Positions 23,024-31,370 are shown, counted from the first letter of the stretch. The stretch: 32,602 nt of DNA from Gemmatimonadota bacterium (GCA_029862935.1 JAOTWK010000005.1:1-32602), one strand, 5' to 3'. Notes: generated by a model not told the origin, from the letters alone. Numbers and translations are program-made.

Positions 23024-23977
23024 CTAACGACACGTCGTCACCAAAGCGGACATGACCTCGCGCTCTGCGGTTCCTCCAGTGGGGCGATTGAGCAAGACGC
23101 CGTCGACCACAAGGGCCGTGGAGCCACCACCATCGAGGTTGAGTGCTTGGACCGCACCGAGGTCTCGCATGATCTCAGCAAGCTCCTGCAGGTTGACACC
23201 GCGGCTCTCCGGTTGCCGTCCATCCACGACAAGGAGCATGAGCGCCCCGTCGCCCGTTTGACCTGCGGCAGTCCGTGGATGCGTGTTGGGAATCGACGAG
23301 CCGAAAAACACCTCTTCGTCCACCGCAACGCGCACTTGTCCGTCGACCACCAACATCGGACCTGCGCTAATCGCGTGCAGGACGTCCCATCGTTCTGATC
23401 TGGTGTAGTCGAGTGGCTGGTCCGGCACACCTGGCCGATGCGAAGGTGGGTGACGCCACGAGAACACGGTATCGTTGCGGGTCGTCGCCCAGCGGACCTG
23501 GACGCCGCCGCCCTGCGTAAACCCGATGGCGGCCCGTGCGACTTCGTACGAAACGGAATCTCGAAGCACTCTGCGCGTGGCGGGCGCTCGTACTACTCGA
23601 TCCGTTACCAGGAGTCCGCCATGTAGGGCCGGTATCCGATCCATGCTGAAGTAGCCACCGTTAACCGCGACGCATACAGCGGAATCGCTGGCAAAGCTAC
23701 TCACCGTTTCGCGGTTGTCCGAGGCATCGTCGGACAGCAGCACGCGTGTTTCGACGAGAGGCGCCGACTCCTCGATCCTCACGTACCAGGCCCGCAGGGG
23801 CATGGCTTCGCGGCGACCAGCATAGACACGGATGGTCTCAGGAAGCCTCCGGTTGAGGGAGTCGATAGGCTGCCAATCAAGGGTCAAGGTTGACGTTCCG
23901 CCTCCCGAGCAGGCAACGAGCAACCCCACCAGGGCAGAGAATCCGACTGCCGACCGCCGGGTCATTCGCCGCACCAT
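23024..23977 (-). CDS. Phosphodiester glycosidase (NAGPA-domain) lipoprotein
   Basis: A 317-residue protein. A basic N-terminus, hydrophobic stretch and lipobox LLVACS at about residues 19-24 mark it as a lipoprotein. The NAGPA domain, named for the enzyme that removes GlcNAc from mannose-6-phosphate tags, is recognised by VAVNGGYFSMD, by the IPNTHPRTAAGQ loop and by QALNLDGGGSTALVVDG near the C-terminus. Bacterial members act on exopolysaccharide or cell-wall phosphodiester glycans; the substrate here is unknown. The ATG at 23977 overlaps the methyltransferase stop as ATGA, so the two are coupled. A longer frame from 24034 overlaps the upstream gene more and hides the signal. Confidence 0.88.
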   Translation of the reverse strand: MVRRMTRRSAVGFSALVGLLVACSGGGTSTLTLDWQPIDSLNRRLPETIRVYAGRREAMPLRAWYVRIEESAPLVETRVLLSDDASDNRETVSSFASDSAVCVAVNGGYFSMDRIPALHGGLLVTDRVVRAPATRRVLRDSVSYEVARAAIGFTQGGGVQVRWATTRNDTVFSWRHPPSHRPGVPDQPLDYTRSERWDVLHAISAGPMLVVDGQVRVAVDEEVFFGSSIPNTHPRTAAGQTGDGALMLLVVDGRQPESRGVNLQELAEIMRDLGAVQALNLDGGGSTALVVDGVLLNRPTGGTAEREVMSALVTTCR

Positions 23978-24615
23978 CAGCTCGCTATCTTCTGGGCGAT
24001 GAGTTGCGCGACGGCGCTCCGTCCTGAGTGACATCTGCCCTCCAACACCTCCCGCTCGATCTCTCGTGCGAGAATGACGCTCAAGAGGTTGAACTCTTGG
24101 AGCAAATCGGAAAGCCGGACCAGCAAGTCAGCAACCGGGGGACCTCCCGTGCCAAGAGCCAGTTGGTTCACCGTGTACATCTCCACAAGCAGCACCCCAC
24201 CCGGCCGAAGTCCGGTGACGACATCCCGGTGCACCCGTCTTCTGAGGTCGGGCGGGAGGTGACAGAAGATCGAGACAACACCATCCCACTGTTCGGGCTC
24301 GATGCGGTACGTGGACAGGTCAGACACGACCGTCGTGATAGACACGCCCCGCTCGCTGGCGAGTCGACGGGCCTTTCCGAGCCCAACGGTCGAAGCATCG
24401 ACCGCCGTGACGTCACAGCCCAACTCCGCCATATACACCGCGTTCCGGCCCTCGCCCTCGCCAAGGCTCAAGACGCGGCCCTTCGGAAGATGATGCGCCG
24501 CGAACGTGAGGAACCCGTTTGGGGCGGTGCCGTACGCGAATCCGGGCTTCGCATAGCGTCGATCCCATTCGGCGCCAACGTCAAGCCTGACGCTTTCGCT
24601 GGTCTCGTCGGCCAC
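23977..24615 (-). CDS. Class I SAM-dependent methyltransferase
   Basis: A 212-residue Rossmann-fold methyltransferase. Motif I is VLSLGEGEGRNAVYMA at about residues 47-62, the acidic end of strand 2 is VTAVDAS, motif IV-like DGVVSIFCHLP follows, and the post-motif loop LRPGGVLLVEMYT is present. The pattern EWDRRYAKPGFAYGTAPNGFL near the start resembles TehB/thiopurine-type small-molecule methyltransferases. The acceptor is unknown. The GTG start at 24615 comes 6 bases after the dUTPase stop. Confidence 0.87.
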   Translation of the reverse strand: MADETSESVRLDVGAEWDRRYAKPGFAYGTAPNGFLTFAAHHLPKGRVLSLGEGEGRNAVYMAELGCDVTAVDASTVGLGKARRLASERGVSITTVVSDLSTYRIEPEQWDGVVSIFCHLPPDLRRRVHRDVVTGLRPGGVLLVEMYTVNQLALGTGGPPVADLLVRLSDLLQEFNLLSVILAREIEREVLEGRCHSGRSAVAQLIAQKIAS

Positions 24616-24621
24616 GTCGCC

Positions 24622-25134
24622 CTACCCTGATCCTGTGCTACCGAGACCACCCGTCCGGTCAGTTGACTGCCCGACACTGCCGCGCTCCCACGAAAGCGTG
24701 GCGAATCTCGAGAGGACCATCTGCGCGATGCGTTCGCCATGCTCGACCACGCTCACTCGTGGGGAATCGTTCTTGACCATGACGAGCCACTCATCCGGGT
24801 AATCCGCATCAATCGTTCCCGGCGCATTGGGGAGGATGAGTCCGCGACGGAAGGCCATGGACGATCGGATCCGAATTTGCGCTTCATACCCGTGAGGCAC
24901 ACGGGCTTTGAACCCGGTCGGCACGAGCGCAACATCGCCCGGTCGGAGTGCAAGACGGTGGTCCGCAATCGTCGTCTCGCACCGTTCACCCGAGTGACCG
25001 TCGATCACCGTCACCGAGCGGTCGGCGAGGTACGCTCTGATGTCGTAGCCCGCCGACCCGGACGTCTCGCGCATTGGCGGCACGACGTCGTCAAACAGAG
25101 GCTCAAAGACGATGTGTGAATCGGTGTCCGTCAC
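24622..25134 (-). CDS. dut: dUTP diphosphatase
   Basis: A 170-residue trimeric-type dUTPase that hydrolyses dUTP to dUMP and pyrophosphate, limiting uracil in DNA and feeding dTMP synthesis. Conserved motifs are visible in order: GSAGYDIRA (motif 1), RSSMAFRRGL (motif 2), PGTIDADYPDEW (motif 3, with the catalytic Asp and uracil-binding residues), GERIAQMVL (motif 4) and the C-terminal RTGGLGSTG arm (motif 5). Slightly longer than the E. coli enzyme (about 151). The GTG start overlaps the upstream AlkD-like stop as GTGA. Sitting with two alkylation-damage proteins, it belongs to a DNA and nucleotide-pool maintenance group. Confidence 0.95.
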   Translation of the reverse strand: MTDTDSHIVFEPLFDDVVPPMRETSGSAGYDIRAYLADRSVTVIDGHSGERCETTIADHRLALRPGDVALVPTGFKARVPHGYEAQIRIRSSMAFRRGLILPNAPGTIDADYPDEWLVMVKNDSPRVSVVEHGERIAQMVLSRFATLSWERGSVGQSTDRTGGLGSTGSG

Positions 25135-25814
25135 GATTGGTTCGGCTTCCTCTCCTTGACACGCTGGATGTAGTCAATGGCATCCGGCGTCTTACAGCCG
25201 GTTTCTCCGTGATCTACCTCGACCGCACCAATGCGCTTGGCGGCCGCAATGGCTCGTCGCTCGAGTTCGGTGTTCCGGATGCCGATGGCGATGAGCGCCG
25301 AATTCATGGCGTCCCGTGTCCGGTTCTTCCGATGGTGAATCTCCCGCTCGATGAGATCCACATACTCGGTGAAGAATGCGTTCGGAAGCGTGCCGTCCCG
25401 CATGGCGAGGTGTGCCAACAGGCCAAATCCCGCCCGCGAGGTCCATTCGGCTTTTGCCTTGGTCCAGCGCTCCATCTTCCTGCGACAGAGTGACGTCTTG
25501 GCGACGAGTCCGGTGAATGCATCGGTGATGACGTAGTTGTCGAGTGACTGCCGCCAGGACTCAACGAGTGCGCTCGTGACGGCTTTGGGATCGGCGATCA
25601 TGGTCGCGAGCAGACGGGCGTCGTGATTGCCGCTGTTCCACAGGTGTTCCGCGAGTACCTGGCTGTGCTGGTACTTCTTGGCGAGCGTCGCAAGGTTTGC
25701 AAAGCTGACGCCAAACTGACTGTCACCGACGCCGTGTCGACGATACACCGTCCGGTTGTGCTCCGTCCCGAACCGTTCGAGTTCGTCCATTACGTGCTCA
25801 ACCGTTGCGGTCAT
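25131..25814 (-). CDS. DNA alkylation repair protein (AlkD/AlkC-like HEAT repeat)
   Basis: A 227-residue all-helical protein of the DNA alkylation repair family (PF08713). These proteins use HEAT-like repeats to wrap DNA and, in AlkD, excise positively charged N3- and N7-alkylpurines. Family-type segments are FGVSFANLATLAKKYQHS, LWNSGNHDARLLATMIADP and the aromatic/acidic stretch YVITDAFTGLVAKT. The subgroup is the one often found outside AlkD proper, with a C-terminal VDHGETGCKTPDAIDYI motif of unknown role, so catalytic activity is not assured. The ATG overlaps the ATL stop as ATGA. Confidence 0.88.
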   Translation of the reverse strand: MTATVEHVMDELERFGTEHNRTVYRRHGVGDSQFGVSFANLATLAKKYQHSQVLAEHLWNSGNHDARLLATMIADPKAVTSALVESWRQSLDNYVITDAFTGLVAKTSLCRRKMERWTKAKAEWTSRAGFGLLAHLAMRDGTLPNAFFTEYVDLIEREIHHRKNRTRDAMNSALIAIGIRNTELERRAIAAAKRIGAVEVDHGETGCKTPDAIDYIQRVKERKPNQS

Positions 25815-26158
25815 TCAACTGTCTTGAGCAGAGATCGCGTGCGTGGACGCCATCGATACTCTGCAAGATCCAACTGTCCAGTAACGTCGAAGGTGACGCC
25901 CTCGCGCTCGAGCAAGACGTGTTGGAGGGGCTCGCTGTACCGCTCGGCCCGCTGGCTGATGGCGCCGCGAGCGTTCACGACGCGATGCCATGGAATCGAC
26001 GAGCCGTCCTCGAGGGCGTGCAAGGCGTAGCCCACCTGACGCGCGTGGCCCGAGATGCCGGCCAGGTCCGCCACCTGTCCGTACGTGGCAACTCGACCTC
26101 TGGGGATTCGTCGAACGACGGCGTAGATCCGCTTGTAGGTTGAACTCGCCGAGCTCAC
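25811..26158 (-). CDS. Alkyltransferase-like protein (ATL)
   Basis: A 115-residue protein with the DNA-binding domain of O6-alkylguanine-DNA alkyltransferases: YAVVRRIPRGRVATYGQVAD and the active-site strand PWHRVVNARG. The alkyl-accepting cysteine of MGMT (PCHRV) is replaced by tryptophan (W57), which defines ATL proteins. ATLs bind O6-alkylguanine without repairing it and hand the lesion to nucleotide excision repair. The GTG at 26158 lies 2 bases after the rhodanese stop; a longer start at 26197 would overlap that gene. With AlkD and dUTPase downstream in overlapping frames, it forms a coupled repair group. Confidence 0.9.
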   Translation of the reverse strand: MSSASSTYKRIYAVVRRIPRGRVATYGQVADLAGISGHARQVGYALHALEDGSSIPWHRVVNARGAISQRAERYSEPLQHVLLEREGVTFDVTGQLDLAEYRWRPRTRSLLKTVE

Positions 26159-26160
26159 GA

Positions 26161-26549
26161 TCAGCGTATCTCGACGGGCAGTCGGTTTCGACGCCACGCG
26201 GCCATGTCTCCTACCAAATGGTACACTTGCTCGAAGCCCGCCTGCTTGAGCGCGGCCTCGGCGCGTTCCGCGCGTGGACCTGCCTCGCAGTAGACCACGA
26301 CGTCACGTCCGTTGGGTTCTCCTAGCTCGCGGATTCTGGCGCCAACGTGCATGTACGGGATGTTGACGGCCGGGGGACATGTCCGCGCACGAACTCGTTC
26401 GGTTCTCGCACGTCGAGCACGAGTGGAACGTCGCTCGACCGAAGTTGGGTGAGGAGATCCGCCTGGGCAATTGTCCGATGGCCTTGCGGAGAGCCGGTAC
26501 AGCTCGCGGCAGCTACAACCAGCAGGGCGATTCGTGTGAAGTGTCTCAT
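26161..26549 (-). pseudogene. Exported rhodanese-domain protein, broken by a -1 frameshift
   Basis: The ATG at 26549 opens an exported protein, MRHFTRIALLVVAAASCTGS, with a possible lipobox, followed by the first half of a rhodanese domain ending VLDVREPNEFVRGHVP. The frame is then lost at a run of five G on the plus strand (26372-26376), and the domain resumes in the next frame as AVNIPYMHVGARI, then the active-site loop YCEAGPRAERA with the catalytic Cys and HLVGDMAAWRR. Adding one base to the run restores a continuous 129-residue rhodanese. The lesion could be a real deletion, a homopolymer sequencing error or a programmed shift. The rest looks fully conserved, which favours error or recent loss. 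Confidence 0.85.
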
Positions 26550-26598
26550 GACGTCGGGGTAGGTCACAACGATCCTGATGACAATTTGAAGTGCAAAG

Positions 26599-26934
26599 CT
26601 AGTCCGGAGACCCTTCCCGAGGCAATCGGGACAGGAACTCGATTGGCGCCCCGTTCTCGACGATGAAGGCGACCAGGGTTCCGTCAGCGGTGCGGTTTGG
26701 GGCGATGAGGATGTCCTTGCCCCGAAGCTCAGCCTCGAGATCGTCCACTTCAAATGCCACGTGAGGGACCGTCTGCACGAGTTCGGGCACCGGCGAGTCG
26801 GGTGTAAACCGCATCCACTCGACACCGTACTCACTCGTTCCGTACCCCGATACGTACATGCCAAATCTCTCGAGGTAGCTCTCACCAGCTCTGGGTGTTG
26901 TCGTCGGGATGCCGATGTGATGGTAGCGCCTCAT
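26599..26934 (-). CDS. VOC-superfamily (glyoxalase-like) protein
   Basis: A 111-residue single-module vicinal oxygen chelate fold: YHHIGIPTTTPRAGESYLE at the start, then VPHVAFEVDDLEAELRGKD and ENGAPIEFLSRLP at the end. The His in HHIGIP, the His in PHVAFEVDD and the Glu in PIEFL occupy metal-ligand positions of this fold. The substrate is unknown. The ATG overlaps the MFS transporter stop as ATGA, so the two may act on the same compound. Confidence 0.83.
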   Translation of the reverse strand: MRRYHHIGIPTTTPRAGESYLERFGMYVSGYGTSEYGVEWMRFTPDSPVPELVQTVPHVAFEVDDLEAELRGKDILIAPNRTADGTLVAFIVENGAPIEFLSRLPREGSPD

Positions 26935-28166
26935 GGTGTCCTCTGGTCACTCGTTCGTGGTACTCGCAATCGCGCAATGGACCAGATCCCGAGCGCGGGC
27001 CCAAGACTGAGCACAGCAAAGGCCCAACGCCAGCCACCTGCCTCCGCGATTGCCGGCACGACCTGAATCGTGACCATCGTGAGAAGGAAGCCCAGGGAAG
27101 TCTGCAGCGTGAGGGCAGTACCGACTGCATGGGGTGGAACCACTTCAGTGATCATAGCACTGAATTGTGCGGAATCTGCGATCACGAAGAAACCCCAAAG
27201 GAGCGTCAGCGGCACGAGGAGCCAAAAGGTTGTGCCGAACAGGGTGCCGATCACGACTGCACAGGTTCCGCTCACGATCATCGCACGGGTCACGAGCCGC
27301 TCGTATCCGATCCGATCGGCAAGCCATCCGCCCCACAGGCATCCGAATCCTCCGACTGCGATGGCGGTGAAGGCGACGATACTGAGGGTGCTTGCCGAGA
27401 CCGTGTGACCTACCGTGACAGCACGAGTGGTGGCGCTGGCGGCGAGGAACACGGGGATCCAGGTCCAGAAGGCGTAGAGCTCCCACATGTGTCCGAGGTA
27501 GCCTCCCGTTACCAGGCGCATCTCGCGCTGGCGTAGCACGGTGCCGACAAGGTGCCACGAAAAGGGTCGACTCTCAAAGGCGTAGGGACCGTCTCGGTAC
27601 AACCAGAAAACAAGGACGGCTGCGAGCGCTGCACCGAACGAGACGGAGACCACGACAGCGAAGATGCCGCCGGGCATCCAGGCCCTCATGAAATAGGGAG
27701 CTGCCTTGCCAACCGTGAGCGCGCCCACGACCGTTCCAATGGCAAGACCGCGTCGACCCTTGAACCACGTTGCGGCCATCTTCATACCAGGCGGGTAGAC
27801 ACCGGCGAGGAAGAAGCCGGTGGCGAACCGGAGCGCGAGGGCAAATGTGTAACTTGGAGCAACAATCAGTGCCACGTTCGCGGCGGCTCCGAGCAATGAG
27901 GCGCCGGCGAAATACGAGCGTGCCGGGATCACGTCTGCGACGTTGAGCACCGCTGCCGTTGCCGTCCCGACAACGAACCCCAGTTGCACGATTGTCGTGA
28001 GCCACCCCGCTTGCCCTTGACTCAAATCCCATAACGCTCGGAACTCGTCCGACACGGCACTTGCCGAGAACCACAAGCTCATGCCCAGGAGCTCGGCGAG
28101 AGCGAGCAGTGACAGGACGGAATAGGGTCGGCTCATGCGCGCGGACGACACTTGACCGCCTACCAT
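26931..28166 (-). CDS. Major facilitator superfamily transporter
   Basis: A 411-residue integral membrane protein with about 12 hydrophobic segments. It starts LLALAELLGMSLWFSASAV in the first helix, and the loop 2-3-type region and GWLADRIGYERL later match the MFS signature. The C-terminal half has FVIADSAQFSAMITEVVP and ends with a short basic tail. The pattern resembles the CynX/NimT-type anion or drug exporter branch, but substrate cannot be assigned. Start is uncertain: ATG 28166 has little space before it for a ribosome site; ATG at 28136 and GTG at 28151 also fit. It follows the Cys/His-rich small protein by 31 bases and precedes the VOC gene by overlap. Confidence 0.88.
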   Translation of the reverse strand: MVGGQVSSARMSRPYSVLSLLALAELLGMSLWFSASAVSDEFRALWDLSQGQAGWLTTIVQLGFVVGTATAAVLNVADVIPARSYFAGASLLGAAANVALIVAPSYTFALALRFATGFFLAGVYPPGMKMAATWFKGRRGLAIGTVVGALTVGKAAPYFMRAWMPGGIFAVVVSVSFGAALAAVLVFWLYRDGPYAFESRPFSWHLVGTVLRQREMRLVTGGYLGHMWELYAFWTWIPVFLAASATTRAVTVGHTVSASTLSIVAFTAIAVGGFGCLWGGWLADRIGYERLVTRAMIVSGTCAVVIGTLFGTTFWLLVPLTLLWGFFVIADSAQFSAMITEVVPPHAVGTALTLQTSLGFLLTMVTIQVVPAIAEAGGWRWAFAVLSLGPALGIWSIARLRVPRTSDQRTP

Positions 28167-28197
28167 GCCTTACATACGAATGGTGGTGACCGAAACG

Positions 28198-28398
28198 TCA
28201 ATCGTGATGGTCAGCGGGCTTCATGCGCTCCGCGCCTGGCAGCAATCCGACAAGTCGCTGTGGATCGTGAATCAAGACTGGCAGGTGCTGAGGGCAGATC
28301 CAGTGTCGTGCGCCGCGGTACTCCAAGGGGATGAGTGGGGTGCTGTCGGCCCCCTGTTGGCAGGCAAGACACGTGACAGGACGCGGTGTATCGGCCAC
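28198..28398 (-). CDS. Small Cys/His-rich (CxxC...CPQH) protein
   Basis: A 66-residue protein starting GTG at 28398 with AAAGGAG five bases upstream. It contains CLAC at residues 10-13 and WICPQHLPVLIHDPQRLVG at about 33-51, then LPGAE and a His/Asp tail. The CxxC plus C-x2-H pair is a likely zinc or iron site, a form of small zinc-ribbon-like protein. I recall a conserved family with the same CPQHLPVLIH core, but no function. It lies between the cupin (20 bases upstream) and the MFS gene (31 bases downstream). Confidence 0.75.
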   Translation of the reverse strand: MADTPRPVTCLACQQGADSTPLIPLEYRGARHWICPQHLPVLIHDPQRLVGLLPGAERMKPADHHD

Positions 28399-28418
28399 AA
28401 GGTCTCCTTTCGTCGGTT

Positions 28419-28778
28419 TTAGATCCACTCGAGTCGGTCGATCGTTCGCTCGTTGCGATCGGTTCCCGTGTTGATCGTGCCCGTAGGTTCGAAGAGAAGA
28501 ACGTGCACCTCCTCCTCGGCCACTGGACGATGCTCTACGCCACGGGGCACAATACAACACTCACCTTCATGAAGCGTGGCTTCTCCGTCCCTGAAGTGCA
28601 GCGTCAAGATCCCGCTGATTACGAGAAACAGCTCGTCCTCGTCCGCGTGTCGATGCCAGAGAAACTCGCCCTTGAGCTTGGCCAACTTGACGTGCTGACC
28701 GTTCAACTCGCCTACGATCCGCGGATGCCAATAGTCGTGGATGCCACCGAGCTTCTGTCGGAGGTTGATCGGCTTCAC
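28419..28778 (-). CDS. Cupin-domain protein
   Basis: A 119-residue single cupin. Motif 1 is WHRHADEDELFLVISG with the metal ligands H-x-H and the acidic residue; motif 2 is EGECCIVPRGVEHRP with the final His. It should bind a divalent metal in a small beta-barrel. No partner domain is present. The GTG start overlaps the haem-binding gene stop as GTGA. Role unknown. Confidence 0.88.
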   Translation of the reverse strand: MKPINLRQKLGGIHDYWHPRIVGELNGQHVKLAKLKGEFLWHRHADEDELFLVISGILTLHFRDGEATLHEGECCIVPRGVEHRPVAEEEVHVLLFEPTGTINTGTDRNERTIDRLEWI

Positions 28779-29242
28779 GGCGTCGCGCCTTCCTGTGGTG
28801 GTTGTAAGACCTTCATTTCATTGAGGACGCTCGTTGTCCATGCCTCGATCACCGCGAGGTCACGCTCCGTCAGGCGAGCACCGCGGTGAATGCGGAGGTA
28901 GCTCGGGAGCGGCATTGCGCCTTTCTCGACCTCCTCCCAAATCTCCTCGAATTTTTCCCGTCGCTCCTCGGCGTCGTACGCGTCCCAAGTCGAGAAGTTG
29001 AGATGTTGACGAGCGTGATCGACATGTCCAGTCACAAACCAAGAAACGGGCGCGACGTACGCGTACCAGGGCCAGTTGGTTTCGTTTGAGTGGCAGTCGA
29101 AACAGGAGCCGCGAAGGATGTCCAAGACACTGTCTGGCGCGGCAATGTGCTCGCGTACCGGTGGGTTGGTACGTTCGACGGGAACGAGTTGAAGTGCGAG
29201 AGCAATGGCGGCTAGGGCACCAACAACGATTGTTGTGCGCAT
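28775..29242 (-). CDS. Exported haem-binding domain protein
   Basis: A 155-residue protein with an N-terminal hydrophobic helix (about 4-22) that is a signal or anchor. A c-type haem site CFDCH lies at residues 47-51, followed by SNETNWPWYAYVAPVSWF and a region of conserved acidic and Trp residues (EEIWEEVEKGAMPLPSY). This matches the haem_bd family (PF14376) of predicted periplasmic cytochrome c-like proteins, often next to c-type cytochromes or oxidoreductases. It is expected to need cytochrome c maturation in the periplasm. Overlaps the cupin gene. Confidence 0.88.
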   Translation of the reverse strand: MRTTIVVGALAAIALALQLVPVERTNPPVREHIAAPDSVLDILRGSCFDCHSNETNWPWYAYVAPVSWFVTGHVDHARQHLNFSTWDAYDAEERREKFEEIWEEVEKGAMPLPSYLRIHRGARLTERDLAVIEAWTTSVLNEMKVLQPPQEGATP

Positions 29243-29263
29243 CTTTTCTTCCCGAACTGGAGG

Positions 29264-29824
29264 TTATGGGGTGCGTCCGGTCGGTGTGGTGTGAAGCCCG
29301 TCTCCCGGCGCGGGTTCAAGCGATCTCTCGTACCAGCTGATGTCCCAATACTTCCCGAACTTGCGCCCCGCTTGATCCAGCACCGCCGCCCGATGAAATC
29401 CAAGTTGCTCGTGCAGACGCACTGACGCTGGATTGGGAAGTGCGATCACTGCGTACGCTCGGTGCGCGTCCTCGTCTTCGAGCGCTTGGAGCAGAGACTC
29501 ATAGACGCAACGACCGATACCCTTGCCTGTGTGCGCGGGGTCAACGTATACCGTCGTTTCAACAGACGTGGCGTATGCTTCCTTGGGTCGAAACGGCGTG
29601 CTGCACGCATATCCCACAATTGAGCCAGCATCGGCAACAAACATCCTGTGCCGCCCAATCGGTGCAAAGAGCGCAAACCAACGAGATCGGTCACTGAGTG
29701 TGAACGGCTCCACGTCGAACGTCACGTGGGAGTGCACAATGTAGTGGTTGTAGATATCGAGGATGGCCTGATAATCCCGCGGCACCGCTTGTCGGATATG
29801 GAAGGCTTGAGTGGCGCCCGTCAT
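29264..29824 (-). CDS. GNAT acetyltransferase, phosphinothricin N-acetyltransferase type
   Basis: A 186-residue Gcn5-related N-acetyltransferase. It has IRQAVPRDYQAILDIYNHYI, the acetyl-CoA loop VYVDPAHTGKGIGRCVYESLL (with Q/R-x-x-G-x-G/A as GKGIG), ALPNPASVRLHEQLGF and the signature end GRKFGKYWDISWYERSL shared with phosphinothricin acetyltransferases and methionine-sulfone-type homologues. These enzymes acetylate an amino group and can protect from amino-acid analogues, but the true substrate is often unknown. Start chosen at 29824, because the longer frame overlaps the M20 gene. Confidence 0.88.
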   Translation of the reverse strand: MTGATQAFHIRQAVPRDYQAILDIYNHYIVHSHVTFDVEPFTLSDRSRWFALFAPIGRHRMFVADAGSIVGYACSTPFRPKEAYATSVETTVYVDPAHTGKGIGRCVYESLLQALEDEDAHRAYAVIALPNPASVRLHEQLGFHRAAVLDQAGRKFGKYWDISWYERSLEPAPGDGLHTTPTGRTP

Positions 29825-29846
29825 GAAATGTGTTGCCCACAGTGAT

Positions 29847-31370
29847 TCACGGCATGGTGAGGAGCGCGCCGTAGAGATCGATCGCGTACCACAAGTTGCC
29901 GATACGGACATTTTCGTCAGCGGCGTGCTGGTTGTCGTCATGGTTGGCCACCGGCACGATGAGGGCTGGTCTTCCGAGACGCTCCGTGAACAGATAGAGC
30001 GGTAACGATCCCCCGAGCGCCGGCATCACCACCAACTGTTGTGAAGTCGCACGCTCCGCGGCGGCGACGACGTCGCGCGCGATGGGCAGGTCCATGGCCG
30101 TCCGAGCGGCTGGGTAGCCCTTGCGTCGAGTTACCTTGGCAATTCTCGGGTATCGGAGACGTGTCTCGTGATCCGGCTCATCCCGTACGATGTGGTAGCC
30201 CTGAGCCATGATGTGAGCTTCGATCAAATCGAGCATCTTGTCGGGATCATTTCCCTTGACCAGCCTGACCCCCAGGGCCACGGTTGCCGTCGCAGGGATG
30301 ACATTCCGCGTTATGCTGCCCACATTGCCACTCTGGAGTCCACGGATCGTGAGTGATGGCAGCAGCAGTCTCTCGGCCAACGTCTCGGGCTCGCCCTCAG
30401 TGCGGGCCAATCCGAGTTCGCGCTTGAGTTCTTCATCGTATGCTGGCAGACGGCTGAGGGCCGCGCGCTCACTCTCGCCGATCGGCTCAACGGTGTCGTA
30501 GAAACCCGCAATACGCACTGTGCCGTCGTTGTCCTTCATCGATGCCAGCAGAGTCGCCAGCAGCTGTCCAGGCACAGGAGCCCAGTTGCCATAATGGCCA
30601 CTATGGAGGGGACGCACTGGACCGTACACCGTGATTTCCATGCCGGTCACACCACGGACTCCAAACGTGATCAGGGGGCGCCCGCTTTGGTGCACGGGTC
30701 CGTCCAAGAGAAGCCACAGGTCGATGTCCGCGAGCCGCTCGCCGTAGGTCTTGAAGTATTGGCCAAGGTGGCGAGAACCGGCCTCCTCCTCACCCTCGAA
30801 GAAGAACTTCACATTCGAAGTTGGGCTTACCCCCGCTTCCTGAAACGCTCGCAACACTGGGAGCAATGCTCCGAGCGGTACCTTGTCATCGCCTGCCGAC
30901 CGCGCATAGATGCGCCATTCAGGATCGATCTGCTCTCCGTCGGTCGGCATCGGACGGAGCTTCCCTCCTCGATCCATGGCGCGGGTGTACAAGACGGGCG
31001 TCCACGGCGCATGGCGCCAGCGCGACGGATCAACCGGTTGCCCGTCATAGTGGACATAGAGCCCAAGTGTGCGGGACGCTCCAGGTACGCTGATCTCTCC
31101 GTAGACGACGGGTGGTGCGCCGGGAAGGGTCAGGAGCTCCGCTCGCACTCCGCGACCGGTAAGCGCAGCACGTAGAAACTCGGCGTTGCGCCATATGCCG
31201 ACCGAGTCTGACGCGACGTTCGGGATGGCGAGGAGGTCCGCGTAATCGCGAATGATCTGCGCTCCGTGCCGCTCGCGATACGAACGGGCAATACCGACCC
31301 CGTCTTCCTGGGAAAGCGCAGTGATCGGAGGAAGCAGCATCGCGAGAACCATCATTGCCAAGCGCTCCAT
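29847..31370 (-). CDS. Exported M20-family metallopeptidase
   Basis: A 507-residue peptidase. Residues 1-20 form a signal sequence (MERLAMMVLAMLLPPITALS). The di-zinc site residues appear in order: LYVHYDGQPVD (His, Asp), SAGDDKVPLGALL (bridging Asp), FFEGEEEAGS (catalytic and metal Glu) and the final VANHDDNQHAADEN. The lid/dimerisation region starts HSGHYGNWAPVP. It resembles secreted dipeptidase-type M20 enzymes and probably degrades short peptides outside the cytoplasm. GGGAG precedes the ATG at 31370 with good spacing. It lies 61 bases after the DUF2007 gene. Confidence 0.9.
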   Translation of the reverse strand: MERLAMMVLAMLLPPITALSQEDGVGIARSYRERHGAQIIRDYADLLAIPNVASDSVGIWRNAEFLRAALTGRGVRAELLTLPGAPPVVYGEISVPGASRTLGLYVHYDGQPVDPSRWRHAPWTPVLYTRAMDRGGKLRPMPTDGEQIDPEWRIYARSAGDDKVPLGALLPVLRAFQEAGVSPTSNVKFFFEGEEEAGSRHLGQYFKTYGERLADIDLWLLLDGPVHQSGRPLITFGVRGVTGMEITVYGPVRPLHSGHYGNWAPVPGQLLATLLASMKDNDGTVRIAGFYDTVEPIGESERAALSRLPAYDEELKRELGLARTEGEPETLAERLLLPSLTIRGLQSGNVGSITRNVIPATATVALGVRLVKGNDPDKMLDLIEAHIMAQGYHIVRDEPDHETRLRYPRIAKVTRRKGYPAARTAMDLPIARDVVAAAERATSQQLVVMPALGGSLPLYLFTERLGRPALIVPVANHDDNQHAADENVRIGNLWYAIDLYGALLTMP

